Part shown: positions 25,107 to 36,450 of the stretch, in pieces
Numbering within the stretch: the first letter of the stretch is position 1
Layout: every line of letters begins with the position of its first letter
Assembly (NCBI GenBank): GCA_965153455.1
Contig: OZ234503.1
Location: 6,478,157 to 6,542,156 of the forward strand
Origin: Sphagnum compactum
Lineage: Eukaryota; Bryophyta; Sphagnopsida; Sphagnales
Length of the DNA: 64,000 nucleotides
Reading direction: 5' to 3'
Program-made: the position numbers and the translations under genes
The notes under the pieces: model-generated
Seen by the model: the letters and a program-made list of their open reading frames with translations, nothing else
What the model was told of the DNA's origin: nothing
Database searches by the model: none

Positions 25107-25143
25107 GGCTATAGTGAACCAGCAGCCACCAATGCACCAGTTG
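25107..25143 (+). repeat. MULE left terminal inverted repeat
   Basis: Begins GGCTATAGTGAACCAGCAGC and continues to CCAGTTG. The inverse at 37893-37929 differs only at bases 5-6 (AT here, GG there). Confidence 0.92.
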
Positions 25144-25264
25144 GCCGTTCTGTCCACTAGATGCCTTGCGTTTTTTCATTCGGCGTCGGATGGGGTTCAT
25201 CACAGTCCATTTCTTTTTGTCGCTGACCACTGTATTATTTTTTTTGGTTCTTGGTTGTTTTTCC

Positions 25265-25640
25265 CTGGAGCTGACCTCACACATAGCTACCCTACTCACT
25301 TTTCTACCTTCATAAGTATTGCACCAACCTTGGTACCTTATTTATTATCCCCTACTGACATAGCTACCCTAATAACTAGTTATCCTATTGATCTAGCCAC
25401 TGTACTAACCGCCTACCCTACTAACCTAGTTACCTTATTAATTACATACCTTATTAACTTAACCACTATACTAACTACCTACCCTATTGACCTACCTACC
25501 CTACATACACAACCACCCTATTGACATAAGTATTTTACAAACCAAGTCACCTTGATAAAGTAACTTGTTTCTTATGTACTAACTTGCCTATCTACCTAAC
25601 TACCTATCTATCTATGTTTTTTACATAGCCAGATACTTAA
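25265..25640. repeat. Degenerate CTAC/CTTA-rich tandem tract
   Basis: Loose tandem array around 'ctaccctattgacctac', unit about 18-24 bp, just inside the left end of the MULE. The long plus-strand ORF over it is produced by the repetition. A similar degenerate 'taacctaattaactacct' tract lies at about 32085-32290, also inside the element. Confidence 0.6.
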
Positions 25641-25844
25641 TTAACTACCTACTCACTTTTTCCACCCCCACCCCCCCCTCAATCCTACCTATCAATTTAT
25701 TAAGATTCGCCCATATGTAAGTATTACAAACAATTTATAGTGGAAACAATGCCATAATTACATCCATTTTGGTTTAATTAATGCATATTTTACTAAAAAA
25801 AATTTACCTAATTTATTATTGAATGGACATTACAATATATATTT

Positions 25845-26120
25845 TCATGTAATTATTATAAGCATGTACTATTGGATTATGGTTTAGGTTTAGGGTTGAG
25901 ACACATAAATTAATTAATAAGTTTTTCAAAAATGTATAGTAATTAATCTAAAATAGACTAAATTTGGGGGAAAATTTTTAGGGTTTACACATATGTGAAG
26001 TAATACAATTGCATTTTATATCTTCTTCAAAAAGAGTGGAAAAAACTAAGTTGGAGAGATCACACAAAGGCAAAAGACATATCTTCTCTTTTGGTTTTGT
26101 ATGAAATTTATTTGATTTGT
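25845..26120 (+). repeat. MULE internal direct repeat, copy 1
   Basis: Shared with about 32387-32650 and in part with 31063-31180. All have 'tactattgga' and/or 'ggg.aaatttttagggttta', then 'acaat.cattttatatcttcttca' or a diverged form, and 'ttgga..gatcac'-type text. These are internal duplications of non-coding transposon DNA. Confidence 0.55.
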
Positions 26121-26799
26121 TTTTAAAGATTAACGTATTTTGCATTATATAATTTGTATAGTTTGTATAGTTTTTTGGGTTTAGGGCATATATCACTAAG
26201 ACTTTTTTTTGTTAGGGTTTATATAATTAGGGTTGTAATAAGGCTTATGGCAAAATATCATTTGGATTTTTAGGGTTATGCTTTATTATTTAGTGTATAA
26301 AAATTTGGTTCATATATTTCAGAACTTAAGGTTTATACTCTAAATTTTGCTCATTGCATTGGTTTTTGATCTTTTCACTTGTTTAGATCTATACCATAAT
26401 TATGAATCTCCTTGCTTCCATATGTTCCATAGTTGCTAGAGTTTAATATTTTCTAACCCATTTTTGTACGAATTATGATTTTTTAGGGTTGTGTTTTCAA
26501 TTGGGACTACAAACTTTGGTGGAACGTTGTCATCTTTTATTCTTAAAGGTATGCATTTGTCTTTTGTTACTTCTTTTGTTTTTTTGTTTATATTTTCACA
26601 ATTCAACCTCTTCTCATTTCCTAATTATTGGATATAGAAAAGGCATCAAGTTTCATTAAGTATACAACCATAAATAAAGGTTTTATACTTTTACATGGAT
26701 ATTTCGTATTCAATATCTCTTTGTAGTTTATTTTTTCATACCCATATGTGAATAATGCATTGACAATCACAACCAGTGTGGGTTTTATGGCTTAAGGCA

Positions 26800-27105
26800 G
26801 GTATTGCATTTTGCACCTCTCAAACAATGTGCATTAATTATCATTATGTGGGTATTGCTACATGGGGTTTTCAGACATTATGGGTTTAAGGTACAATCTG
26901 GGTATTGCATATGTGAACATTTTCAATGATGGGAGGTTTAATAGTTCAACGTGGGTATTGCCAAAGTTTGTTTTAGTATATGGGTTCATAATGCAAGTAT
27001 TGTACGTTATGTACATTGGAACAGTAGGTATTTTATATCATGATATGGTGTTGGAATGGGAATTCCAAGTCACAACATTGATTTTAAAGGAGCCATGTAT
27101 GTATT
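26800..27105 (+). repeat. GGGTATTGCA motif cluster upstream of the transposase
   Basis: Copies at 26800, 26850, 26900 and 26953, with weaker ones near 26994, 27027 and 27096. Spacing is about 50 bp, close to the 51-bp period at 33142-33558, but the DNA between motifs is not repeated. It lies directly upstream of the splice acceptor TTGGTGCAG at 27158. Confidence 0.65.
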
Positions 27106-27182
27106 GCATTTTTGTTCAATGATGAATGTTTATAGAATTATAAATTCTCTTGGTGCAGGAATTTGTCCTACTTCCTTCAATC

Positions 27183-29827
27183 ATGGGAAAGGTTCCAAAG
27201 TCCCATTCCATTCATGTCCAAAACCCCACCAAGTCCCCTTTCTCAAACAAAGACTTGGTGTGGATGTCTGGGATACGCCATGGAGGGCAAAATAAAGTGA
27301 CCATTCAATTTGCTTATGTTCCATATGCTCGCATCTCGGAATTCTTGGAAGGTGAACGAGGGGATACGAGCACCCCTGTGGAATGGAATGTTTACAAAAA
27401 CTTTCCAAGCTAAAAAAATGTCAAGCAACCAACTATCAAAAACCACTTCGAGCATACATGGTAAACATTTATGGCATTAACCTTTTTAATTTCTTTAATT
27501 CATATACCAAAGATGTAATCATTTACATTTTGAAAGTTTTTTGGTCTAGGTATCAATGCGGATATGGACTAGAAGACTATCGAGAAAATTCAACCCACAC
27601 TCAATCTATTAAACGAGGATGCCTAACGTCATTCTCAATCAAACGTCTATACACATGACCTGATGTGGCTGAGATCACAATTTATCATAAGGCCCATACA
27701 CGAATTGATGGGTCATTCGCACATGGTGAGCATGACCCGGAGTCCATTTCTCGTATGTCTCGTTATGCTCCACGCATGTCACAAGCATTGAAAGACCACA
27801 TATGGGCCCAACTAAGCTTAGGTTACATGACCAAACAAATATATGACAAGCATAAAACAATTTGGTGGGAACGTGTGAATGTGGGTCAAAGCATGACACG
27901 AGATGATTTCATTCGGCTTCAAGACATTGCATATTTGGATCAGAAACAGAAGAAAGGGAATTGGCGTTTACACACCAACCCTACAATTTCAACTCAGTCT
28001 TGGGCTCTCCAACATTCGGAAGATGTGTTCTTTTTCCAAGATGATGGTGAAATCAACGGGACTCAAGTCCCATTCACCACAGGTATTCAAACACCAACTC
28101 AATGTGAGTCCATGCTATCATATGGTCACAATGGTGCCATTTTTATGGATGCCACATTTGGCACAAATGACATGAAATTCCATCTATTCACCTTTATGGG
28201 GTTTGATAATCATCGCACGGGTGTCCCTTTAGCCTGGATCATTACAAGTAAGCAAACAATTCAAGATTTGATCGAATGGTTGAAACCATTAAAAGAAAAG
28301 ATGTTATCACACATGCCACATTGGAAACCATCATGTTTTCTCGTTGATGATGCACCTCAAGAATTGAAGGCATTACGGTTAATTATATACCTAATATTGA
28401 CTTTGTGTTTATTTCCTTAAATGTTTTTTAATATTTTTCATAAAATTCTTGATTACTTCAAATGCATTTTATGTTGTACTAACCCCATCCACTCATGGAG
28501 ATTTTATTGCATATGTGTCATTATTAGGGTCGTATGGGGTATGGACAAGGTTCCCATCTACCTTTGTTGTTGGCATGTTCTGAAGGCATGGCGCTTACGT
28601 GGTACTGAAAAAATCAAAGATGTGGAAGTGCGGGGTGGAATCCTCCAAGACCTTCATGATGTAATGTACATGTCCATCAATCATGGAGAAACAATTGATG
28701 ACTTCAAAGAACGTGGGAGGTTTGCTATGAGAGAAAGCCTTCATAAACATAGGCCTGGTGATGCGTGGACAAATTATTTCTGGACTTATTACCGTTAGTT
28801 TGGTAAGTGATAATATTTATCATGGTTTAGCATTCAAAATTATTTTGTATAATGTTATTCATCCTTATGTATTGTGTTTATGTTTACAGAATTATGGATG
28901 GTGGGTGTTCGAGAGTGCCCCATACCAACCAAGACACCCAAACGAGCATTGAATCATATCATGGTGCGTTGAAACATTGGCTTGACTGGTTGGTGTGGCG
29001 ATTAACAACAACCATTGCACGCCACTACATGCACACATTGGAAATGAAAAAAAGGGGTTTCATAAAAAACAAGGTTATGGAGGCCATTATTACACGAAGT
29101 GTGGAAAAGGCAGCCCTTATTCCACTCACCCATGTGTATCGACCAACCCTTGAGAGTGATGGAGCTTGGGCTATACGGAGCCAACGCCTTCCCAATGTTA
29201 TTTACACGGTGAAATCCCATTCCTCGAAATGTTTTGTTGCACATGCGAATGGGCATTGCGAGGGAACATGTGTAAACACCAAATTGTGGTCATTCTCACA
29301 TGCACAGACATTTCTCAAGAGGATATCATTCATTACTGTGGAACATGGTATGGATCACATCGTGGAGAGTTGGGTCACATGTTTGCAGACCCGCGACATA
29401 TTCCAGAAGATATGGAGTCCAATGATGATGACGAAGATGATCATCTTGAAGGTGATGACGGGATCATGGAATTGATGGGCTCATGAACATGGAGCAAAAT
29501 GATCTCCCTATAGGTGCCATTGTAAGGTCTAATGACACAATAAATTCATCAACCCCAATGGAAAGGGCTTTTGCACAATTGGTCGCTACAATGCAAAAGA
29601 TCACAAATGAATGTAAAGAAGGCGATGTGACACTTTGTGAACATGCCACCTCACACATGAGAGTATTGGCATGTAATATTCGTAACATATGCCTCATAAA
29701 AGCAAATGCAATTTCACACCCAGGATTGGTGTTACACCGTGTAGAAGATGGATTGGGAAATAGTGTCAAACGGCTCAAAGATTGGCATGAAACAATGCTC
29801 AATCACACAAATGTACGTACTAAATGA
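27183..29827 (+). pseudogene. MULE transposase (DDE plus SWIM finger), decayed
   Basis: Exons by phase and splice sites: 27183-27460, 27550-28377, 28528-28802, then 28890-29827 in broken frames. The conserved part includes MDATFGTND and VDDAPQELKAL (the two catalytic Asp regions), PIYLCCWHVLKAWRL, SIESYHG (region of the catalytic Glu) and a SWIM finger CCTCEWALRGNMCKH near 29240-29280. An acidic tail and a last block ending LKDWHET follow. In-frame breaks: TAA at 27411, TGA at 27656 between LYT and PDVAEI, TAG just before 28800, and frame changes near 28915, 29230 and 29485. Part of the core between exons 3 and 4 also seems missing. Function in life: cutting and joining of element ends. Inactive here. 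Confidence 0.85.
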
Positions 29828-30059
29828 TGTCATGAATAAATGTCTCAATTACTAATCAAGATTATTGCCATTAGCACTAAAATTTTTATTTTAGAATTAA
29901 TTTTGTATGGAGGAAACCATACCCCAAATTCTTTGAACATCATGTATTCAACACACACATGAAGTTTAATATGGCACAAAGGTTATTATTGTTTCCAAGT
30001 AACAAACACAAAAAGTGTGAAATGCAAAAACACAAGGATAATGATAATATTAGTGTTAA

Positions 30060-30560
30060 ATGCAGGTATTGTAACTAGGCCCCAAAATCCCAATTGGTAA
30101 AAGTAAGTACAAGTGCAAGTATTGCAATTATGCCCCAAAATTCCAGTTGGTAAAGGTAAGTACGGATGTAGGTATTGCAATGAACACCCAAAATTCCAGT
30201 TGGTAGAGGTAAGTATAAGTTTGGGTATTGCAAGTTTAAATGAAAAAACAAGCCTAAATGCAATACCCACGTTTCAAAAAAAATCATCTAAATGGTTTGG
30301 ATACCATTAAATGAAGACCTAGCCCTAAACACAATATGCACATGCAAAGTCACTTTTGAAATAACCCTACCCTAAATGCAATACCTACATTTTGGGCCAC
30401 TTCGAAAGTACGCATGTGGGGTTTAAGCCTCTTTATACGAAGATCATACCCTAAATGCAATACCTGCATTTTGGGTCACTCCGAAAGTACGCATGAAGGG
30501 TTTAAGCCTCTTTAAATGAAAATCCTACCCTAAATGTAATACCTACATTTTGGGTCACTC
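30060..30560. repeat. GGTATTGCA arrays in both orientations
   Basis: Two small arrays back to back. 30060-30235 has four plus-oriented motifs at a period of about 54 bp, with 'aaaattccagttggta' between them. 30365-30560 has three minus-oriented motifs ('atgcaatacctacat') at a period of about 84 bp, with 'ttttgggtcactccgaaagt' between them. A single minus copy lies near 30258. The motif is thus inverted between two arrays whose spacers are unrelated. Confidence 0.75.
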
Positions 30561-32386
30561 CAAAATAATTAGTTAATTTCAAAATAATATGTTAACAAAG
30601 GTGTGTATAGAAGTTGGGGTTGTTGATTAGGAGTTCCATGATTTTTATTTTGTTTCATGAATTTGAAAAGAGGTTGTATTGTTTGTGGAACAAATAGTAC
30701 AATGGTAATTGTGATCAACCTTATCTTGGTGTAGGAATTTTTCATGAAAAAACTGAACTTGCAATCTATAACATGGAATAATTATCTTAAATAGTGATTT
30801 CAATAACTTATTAAAACAAAATATACTTAATTTAATCAATCAAATATCAAATTAATCAATCTAATTTCTAGATCCAACCTTTTATTATCCAAGTAAATAA
30901 AGTTAAGCCAAATGATTAGTTAATTATTTTAAATAAATAAATGATTATCTAATTCTTGATAATTAATCATTTAAATTATCTGAAATAATGGTCTATTAAT
31001 TATTTAATTATATGAAAAAATTGTTGATAATTCATTAATTATTAGAAATATTTTATATTAAATTGGGGGGAAATTTTTAGGGTTTAAACATACGCGAAAC
31101 AATACAATCTCATTTTATATCTTCTTCAAAGAGACTGGGAAAATTAGGTTGGAGTTATCACCCAAAGGTAAAAAGCAAACCTTATGTGAAAACCCAACCC
31201 CGAATGCAATACAAAGTTTGTTGAGATCAAAAAATTAAAAGTTCAAGCTTAAAATTTTCAAAGATGTTCATATTGTTTTTTTCCCCTTTTAAAGTTGTAT
31301 ACTGATTTCAAAAAACATAAATATAAAGTCTCTAATTTAATAAGATTTTAAACAATGTTTAAAAAAAAATCAAAGCACATAATTTTCTACTTTTTTTTTC
31401 ATGTTTCACATAATAATAAAATGATCTCTCCCACATATTAATCCTATGTTTGATTGAAATTTTATTATATATATTTTTGATATATAATAAATAAGTTTTT
31501 GGTTAAAATAATCATATAGTGGGTCAAAAATATTTTATACTTTATACATATATAACACAAGTCCTTATGTAAACTTTTTTATTTATGATGTATAATATTG
31601 GTTTAAGTATTGGTCCAAATATATTGTTATTTATAACACATAATATATAAATAATGATATTATGGAATTATATTGTTGATCCATTTCAATACATATAATA
31701 TTTTCATATCTATTTATAGTAATATATATAAACCTATCGTTACGTATATTGCAATTATTTTTAATGAACTTTATTTTTATTGCGAATTTAAAAATTCCAA
31801 AAGATTAATAGCTAGGTATGAAAATGTTCATAAGCTCTCATGCCAGAGTTTGTGTGGATTTTAAAAGCTTTGTGAGGGCCAAGTTGTTATGTAATGTTTT
31901 CGACACCTTCAGAAGTTGAAAGATGACTTGACTATCCAAAAAACACAATAGTGTTCATAAAAAAACAACCAAGAATTTATAGCCTTGACAAATTACTAGC
32001 TTCAACAAAAGCTCAAACCTAAGGTTGTCATATTGACTAAAGTGTCGACATTGACCAAACTAAACAACCTAACCTAAACATGAGTAATAGGTTAGTAAGC
32101 TATTTGTTAAGTAACCTAATTAACTACCTAATAGGCTACCTACGTAATATAAGCCTATTATGTAGTTTATTCATTAGTGTAAGCCTTCTAGGTTAATACC
32201 TTATATGGTCTATGTAAGTATTGAAGGTGGTTGAGTTTATTAAGTAAACATACTAGTTATATAGGTAATATACTAGCCTAGGCCACGTAAGCCTAATAAG
32301 CATTTATGACAGTTTAATGTCTAATCCTTATTGTATTATAACATTTTAATTTGAACTAAAAGAATTTATTAAAAAGAAAGCACATT
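30561..32386. other. MULE internal AT-rich DNA
   Basis: Very AT-rich, with one copy of the internal direct repeat at about 31063-31180 and a degenerate tandem tract at about 32085-32290. No gene supported. Confidence 0.5.
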
Positions 32387-33010
32387 TTTCCATGTAATTG
32401 TTATAAGTATATACTATTGGAATATGATTCAAATTTAGAGTTTGGGAAACCCTAAATTAATTAACATTTTTTTTACAAGTTCATAGTAAATAAAATAAAT
32501 CTACAGTGCATTATAAGGGGAATTTTATATGCAAAACAATGCAATACATATTTTTAAAGAAATTGAAAGAGATCAGCTTGAAGATTAACAAATGGTAAGA
32601 GATATACCTTCTTTTGTGTTTTGTTACAAATTTTATTTAATTATTAAAAAATTAAGGCTAAATTTGTAAATGGTGAAAGAAAGTACGTGTGTGGATATTG
32701 CAAAATTATATGAAACCTTAACCCTAAATGCAATAGCCATATTCAAGTTCATTTCAAAATAACCCATAGGTGAATAAAGTAAAACCTACAATGAAAGGGT
32801 CACCTTAAATGTAATACCCACATGTAAGGTCGTTTTCAAATACCCAATATGTAGTGTGGGTGCGTTTTTGAATGAAGACCAAGGCCTAGATGCAATACCT
32901 ACATGCAAGTTCATATTGAAATAATCCATAGGTGATTGAGGCAAACCTTATGTGAAGACCCTAAACCCTAAATGCAATACCCGCATGTAACGTCATTTCA
33001 AAATAACTAA
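32387..33010. repeat. MULE internal direct repeat, copy 2, with minus-oriented motifs
   Basis: The first 260 bp match 25845-26120. From about 32700 there are four minus-oriented 'tgcaatacc' type motifs (near 32739, 32813, 32891 and 32978) spaced about 75-90 bp, with 'gttcatttcaaaataa' like spacers. A single plus-type copy lies near 32694. Confidence 0.55.
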
Positions 33011-33119
33011 TAAGTGGTATGGGTACCCAAAATATGTCTTTTTATATACCTAAATTAATTATTATTCTGAATTAATTTTATGACAAAATGTAAGTTTTGC
33101 AATGAATTAAAAAACCAGC

Positions 33120-33565
33120 AACTATTATGGGACCTATATGCGGGTATTGCAAGAGATGTAAAAAACCAGCGATTATTATGGAACCTATATGCGGGTATTG
33201 CAAGGAATGTAAAAAAACCAGCGACTACTTTGGGACCCATATACGGGTATTGCAATGAATGTAAAATGACAGGGTCTACTATCGAGCCCATATGCGGGTA
33301 TTGCCACGAATGAAAAATGCCAACAACTCTTATGGGACCCATATGTGGGTATTGCAACGAATGTAAAATGCCAACGACTATTTCTGGCCCGTATGCGGGT
33401 ATTACAAGGAATGCAAAATGACAGTGGCTATTATGGGACTTATATGCGGGTATTGCAAGGAATGCAAAATGCTAGTGGCTATTATGGGACTTATATGTGG
33501 GTATTGCAATGAATGCAAAATGCATGCGGCTATTGTAGGATTTATATGCGGGTATTGCATATTTG
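33120..33565 (+). repeat. 51-bp iteron array, nine units of GCGGGTATTGCA
   Basis: GGGTATTGC starts at 33142, 33193, 33245, 33296, 33347, 33397, 33448, 33499 and 33550: nine units with a period of 50-52 bp. The core GCGGGTATTGCAA is best kept; 'actattatgggacc.atatg' precedes it in most units. Since 51 is a multiple of three, both strands stay open. The plus strand repeats GYCNECKM-like peptides, but there is no start context or link to a gene, so I treat it as a DNA repeat. Confidence 0.85.
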
Positions 33566-35279
33566 AAAATGGCCTTATGGAATTTATAATAGAAAATGAT
33601 GTAGGAATTATATGTTTAAAATGTGTGTATCGTTTTAAAAGTCTTCAGGTGATGTGAGTCTTATTATATTAGATGTAAGTATTGCACAATGTTCATTTTG
33701 ATCTTTGTAGACCTTAGACAAATTAATGTTACCTATTCATATGGGCCTATTTAAGGTTTGATTCTTACATCTCAAGTACTAAAAAAATTATGACAAAGAA
33801 GACATATATGATTAACCATATACCCATCAAACAAGTGTGAGTAGAAAATATTACTCAATTGATAAAAGATGTACAAAAATGGGTGCATGAAAAATTACTA
33901 AAGAACCCAATGAAAAAAAAATGTTGGTTCTTTGTAACGTATCAAAGGATCGAAGTTCAAAAATTGAGTAGTCCAAAAAATAAAAGGGCTAAAAAACCTA
34001 ACTAATTATATAAACTAAAACCCTAACCCATTTCAGTATCTACAATCCCGTGTTTAGCTTGGTATGTAGCCACTGCATTTGCAGCCTTTGCTGCATGACG
34101 AGCAGTGTAAAAATGGCGGCGTTGCATTTTAACCTGAACTGCATTTGCAACAAACTCTTCCTTTGTTTAGTCCTGAACCCTATAAACACCTAAAAACCAC
34201 CAAATTAAACCTTAACACACCTTGGATGAAATACAATAAAAAAACAATAAACATTGATTATTATTGTTTCTTACCTTTCATGAATCATTCTAGATTCATG
34301 AAAATCCAAAACATTTGCCAACTGCTTTGTCCGACTTGTTTTACTAGACTTTCGATCCCAATTTTTGACATCCCATGCCATTTTCAATTGTCGTGCATAC
34401 ACAACGGGTGGATCGAATCATCCCTTGTAAATCTTCATCTTTCTCCATCTGTGATGTTGCATCTCGAGGCACACTGCCCATGCCCCAGGCATTGAAGCCC
34501 AACACCTTCAACAATTACTTTGAAGCTAATTTGACCAAAACTGGTTTTGGGAATGGTGGACACTGTTTTGCAACAGCTACTAGGTTATTCCACTCGCACT
34601 GTGCTTTGGCACGAGCGCGACTAGCAACCTTTCGATCATTCTGCCTTTGCACAACCATGGCATTTCCCAAGATGCGAACATTCATTTTGGCATGGTCTTG
34701 ATGTCGAGGACCTCTTGCAGAAGTTGAAGGCTTCCCATGTTTGGCCTTTTCTGCCACCAAGCTATGCACCTCCTTCAAATGCTTGGTCAACAACCATTTG
34801 GCACAATATGCAACAATGCAAGTGCCAACTTTGCACTTCCAATTCGACCCAACCTTCGTCCATTCTTTGTCCTTCCGAGCCAAATTAGGTGGACAAAGGG
34901 GTGCCAGTGGTTGAGAAGCCTGGTCAGTTTCAAGTTCCGGACCTAAACCAAAAAATGAGAGTTCAAAAAACATATTGCAGGTATTACAAAACATAAAATC
35001 ACACAATCACATGCTACTCCTATAAACATGAACTGTTTTCAGGTATTGCGATAGAAAAATTTTGACAAAAAAAATCATGCACCTTCCAACAAATGATGGA
35101 AGGTGCGAATATAATTAAACTTAAAAAAACTTGTACAATTTTTTTAATCTATATTTAATCTAATGTCCGTAAATTCTAGAACAATCTCTATTACAAATTG
35201 TCATCCTTGTGTTTCAATTATGATAGAGCACCATTTTGCTCACCAAATGGCTGATCTGATGCAACAACATTTTGGTCAC

Positions 35280-36100
35280 TGATGCGCTCTTAAGTCACGA
35301 GGTGAAACCCACTTGAGGGTTTCACAAGGTCAAGTTGCGGAAAGTTGAGACTTAGAGGCGCGCTCCTGACTTCCAACTCTAAAAAGGGGTAGAGGGTCGA
35401 GTTGGGAGCCCATGGATTAAACTAGGAAGAGGGACTAGCTTAGCTTGTGTGAATCTGCATCCAAAAACCAACCACATGAGGTTAGTTTAGCATTCGGGAC
35501 ACCCTTTGGTGTTGGGACAAGCCACGGGCACTTGGACACACAAGACTCACCACGGCCCAGGCTCGGGGGAAGCCACCACCTTCCCCCATATAGTATTCTC
35601 TGTAGCTCGCCGTGCAGGCTACATCCAAATGGCACATTTTGTTGGGACTCCCGAAATGGAGTCCCGAAATTGTCCCGGCTGAGCTCTTGAAACTTTGAAC
35701 GGCCATAACTCACGATTGCAGAGTCTGATTGTGACAAGGTCTAAACCAAAGTTGTAGCCCTCGTCGAGATCTTTCCAATGCCATGTCGCACACTCTAATC
35801 GCATGTCGGGAAGAGGTCGATTCCCGACTTTTAATGGTCGGGAGTCAAACTGCCAGTTTGACTCCCGGCCCTTCTTTTGCCCATAACTTGGGCTGCAGAT
35901 GTCCAAATGGCCAATGCGAGGCCATTTTCGATATCTACGCTTCAAGAACTTTCCAATGACACCAAGAACACCTCAATGTGAGGTGTTTTGGGCCTTGCTG
36001 TCGAGCTCTGAACATTCAAGAGTCCCGGAGGACTCCAAATCTCCAACTTTTCTAAGTGTTGGGCTTCACCCCCACACTTGGCCAAAGTGGGGTTGCGACA
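35280..36100 (-). mobile_element. Solo LTR B (821 bp) inside the C2H2 gene
   Basis: Reverse-oriented copy of solo LTR A with TG...CA ends and GTCAC on both sides (35275-35279 and 36101-36105). Exactly the same length as copy A. It splits the 12-residue repeat region of exon II, so it came after the gene had been part of the element. Confidence 0.92.
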
Positions 36101-36105
36101 GTCAC

Positions 36106-36290
36106 CAATTGCCTCATCTGATGCAGCAACATTTTGCTAAGCAATTGCTTCATCTGATGCAGCAAAATTTTGCTGAGCAATTGTCGCATTTGATGTAGCA
36201 ATATTTTGCTCAGCAATTGTTACATCTAACGCAACAACATTTGGCCCAACAATTGCGTCATCTGACGCAGCAACATTTTGCTTATGGACT
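36106..36290 (-). repeat. 36-bp coding minisatellite (12-residue repeat)
   Basis: Five units of about 36 bp, on + each with 'caattg..tcatctgatgcagcaa', encoding on the minus strand variants of QNVAASDEAIAQ. One more unit lies beyond the solo LTR at about 35244-35279. Period in whole codons and amino-acid level conservation argue that it was translated. Confidence 0.75.
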
Positions 36291-36450
36291 TCCAACTCAC
36301 CACCACCACTTTTCTTCAATCTCCTTCCCCTAGCCATTACAACCTTCAACCCTAAACAAAAAACCACCATTTCACTGTTAATTGTTAAATCCTAATGAAC
36401 TAAACCATAAGCACCAACAAAGAAAATAAAATAAAACCACCACCATAGAG

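Noticed and set aside
33055-33657. Cys-rich repeat peptide (GYCNECKM type) encoded by the 51-bp array
   Set aside because: Attractive as a zinc-binding repeat, but the opposite strand is equally open, frames shift between halves, and there is no start, splice or gene context. The kept feature is the DNA core.
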